The translations under genes were made by a program, and so were the position numbers. Below, one piece after another: positions 6,970 to 7,395 of a DNA stretch of 7,395 nucleotides. The DNA lies in contig JAJDEC010000146.1 in NCBI GenBank assembly GCA_029259995.1, positions 1-7,395 of the forward strand, in the 5' to 3' direction. The notes beneath the pieces are model-generated. The model was not told where the DNA came from and searched no databases. It saw only the letters and a list, made by a program, of their open reading frames with translations. The stretch's first letter is position 1. Each line of letters begins with the position of its first letter. The DNA comes from Phycisphaerae bacterium. Lineage in GTDB: Bacteria; Planctomycetota; Phycisphaerae; UBA1845; UTPLA1.

Positions 6970-7395
6970 CTAACCGAGAATGACCGACGCGCCGGACATG
7001 ATGCCCTTCAGCCGCATCTTCAATTCATCCGGGTTCGGCGCCACTTCAAGGGCGAGCTTGAGATCGATGAACTCGTCTCGAATCAACAAGTACAGCGCTT
7101 CGGTAAAGTCCTGCATGCCTTCCTGGGTTGCAGATTTCAGAATCGACGTGATCTCGGCGTCACGTTCCTCGGCGATGAGCTTTCGAACGGAAGCGTTGCA
7201 GATCATGATTTCGCAACAGGGAATGCGAGATCGCGTGGGATGAATACTGGGAAGCAGCTTCTGACAGATAATGGACTTGAGGTTAAACGTCAGCGACTGA
7301 CGAATCAGTGATCGCGCGTCTTCCGGGAACAAGTCGAGAATACGCGTGATCGTCTGGGCCGCGCTCGACGCGTGAATCGTTCCGAACACCAGGTG
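6970..7395 (-). CDS. pilT: PilT-family retraction ATPase, C-terminal 141 residues (gene continues past the right edge)
   Basis: PilT hexamers depolymerise type IV pili at the inner membrane and drive twitching motility. The visible part opens inside the His box (HLVFGTIHASSAAQTITRIL), which matches PilT rather than GspE: the SAAQTI.RI.D.FP signature is diagnostic. It continues with IRQSLTFNLKSIICQKLLP, the EIMI...SVRKLIAEERD segment corresponding to the PilT AIRNLIRE region, and the GMQDFTEALYLLI motif. There is no four-cysteine zinc module, as expected for PilT. It ends in TAG at 6970-6972. The Walker motifs lie outside the window, so activity cannot be judged. The C-terminus is somewhat longer after GMQ than in short PilT proteins, which resembles PilU-like members. 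It lies 208 bases upstream of the FHA-GspE gene on the same strand. Confidence 0.9.
   Translation of the reverse strand, partial: HLVFGTIHASSAAQTITRILDLFPEDARSLIRQSLTFNLKSIICQKLLPSIHPTRSRIPCCEIMICNASVRKLIAEERDAEITSILKSATQEGMQDFTEALYLLIRDEFIDLKLALEVAPNPDELKMRLKGIMSGASVILG

Noticed and set aside
1..7395. CRISPR arrays, tRNA or rRNA genes, insertion sequences, tandem repeats
   Set aside because: No regularly spaced repeats, cloverleaf-like sequence, rRNA motifs, transposase domains or terminal repeats were seen on either strand.

Overview
The window reads as a chromosomal fragment from a moderately GC-rich bacterium. All convincing genes lie on the minus strand, so transcription runs from high to low coordinates. 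An FHA-domain GspE/PilB ATPase, a membrane-anchored GspE relative, a PilT-type ATPase and a CvpA-like membrane protein with a very large extra domain would suit Planctomycetota or a similar deep-branching phylum. That taxonomic guess is inference from gene architecture only.

Layout in transcription order: (1) the C-terminal 141 residues of a PilT-family ATPase (6970-7395, cut by the right edge); (2) a 208-base gap with two weak hairpins and no gene; (3) an FHA-GspE/PilB ATPase (5040-6761) whose Walker A, Asp-box, Walker B, His-box and zinc cysteines are all intact; (4) a 336-base non-coding gap containing a good sigma70-type promoter candidate whose -35 box sits inside an 8-bp inverted repeat; (5) a second GspE-family protein (2982-4703) with three predicted membrane helices and an eroded ATPase core (Ile in place of the Walker A Lys, Asp and His boxes altered); (6) a 116-base gap; (7) a 601-residue protein with a four-helix CvpA-like N-terminus and about 480 residues with no family I recognise (1060-2865); (8) a strong 10-bp hairpin; (9) an HtrA/DegP-like serine protease with a PDZ start (1-975, cut by the left edge). 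The protease reading frame is broken at a run of six G's.

Working model (inference): the PilT and FHA-GspE proteins are motor ATPases of a type IV pilus or type II secretion-like machine. The FHA domain would let phosphothreonine signalling reach the extension/secretion motor. The membrane-bound, apparently catalytically dead GspE relative could be a membrane dock or a regulatory subunit for the active hexamer. The CvpA-like protein and the protease are probably envelope components, with no direct proof that they belong to the same machine. The most notable item is the active/pseudo-ATPase pair.
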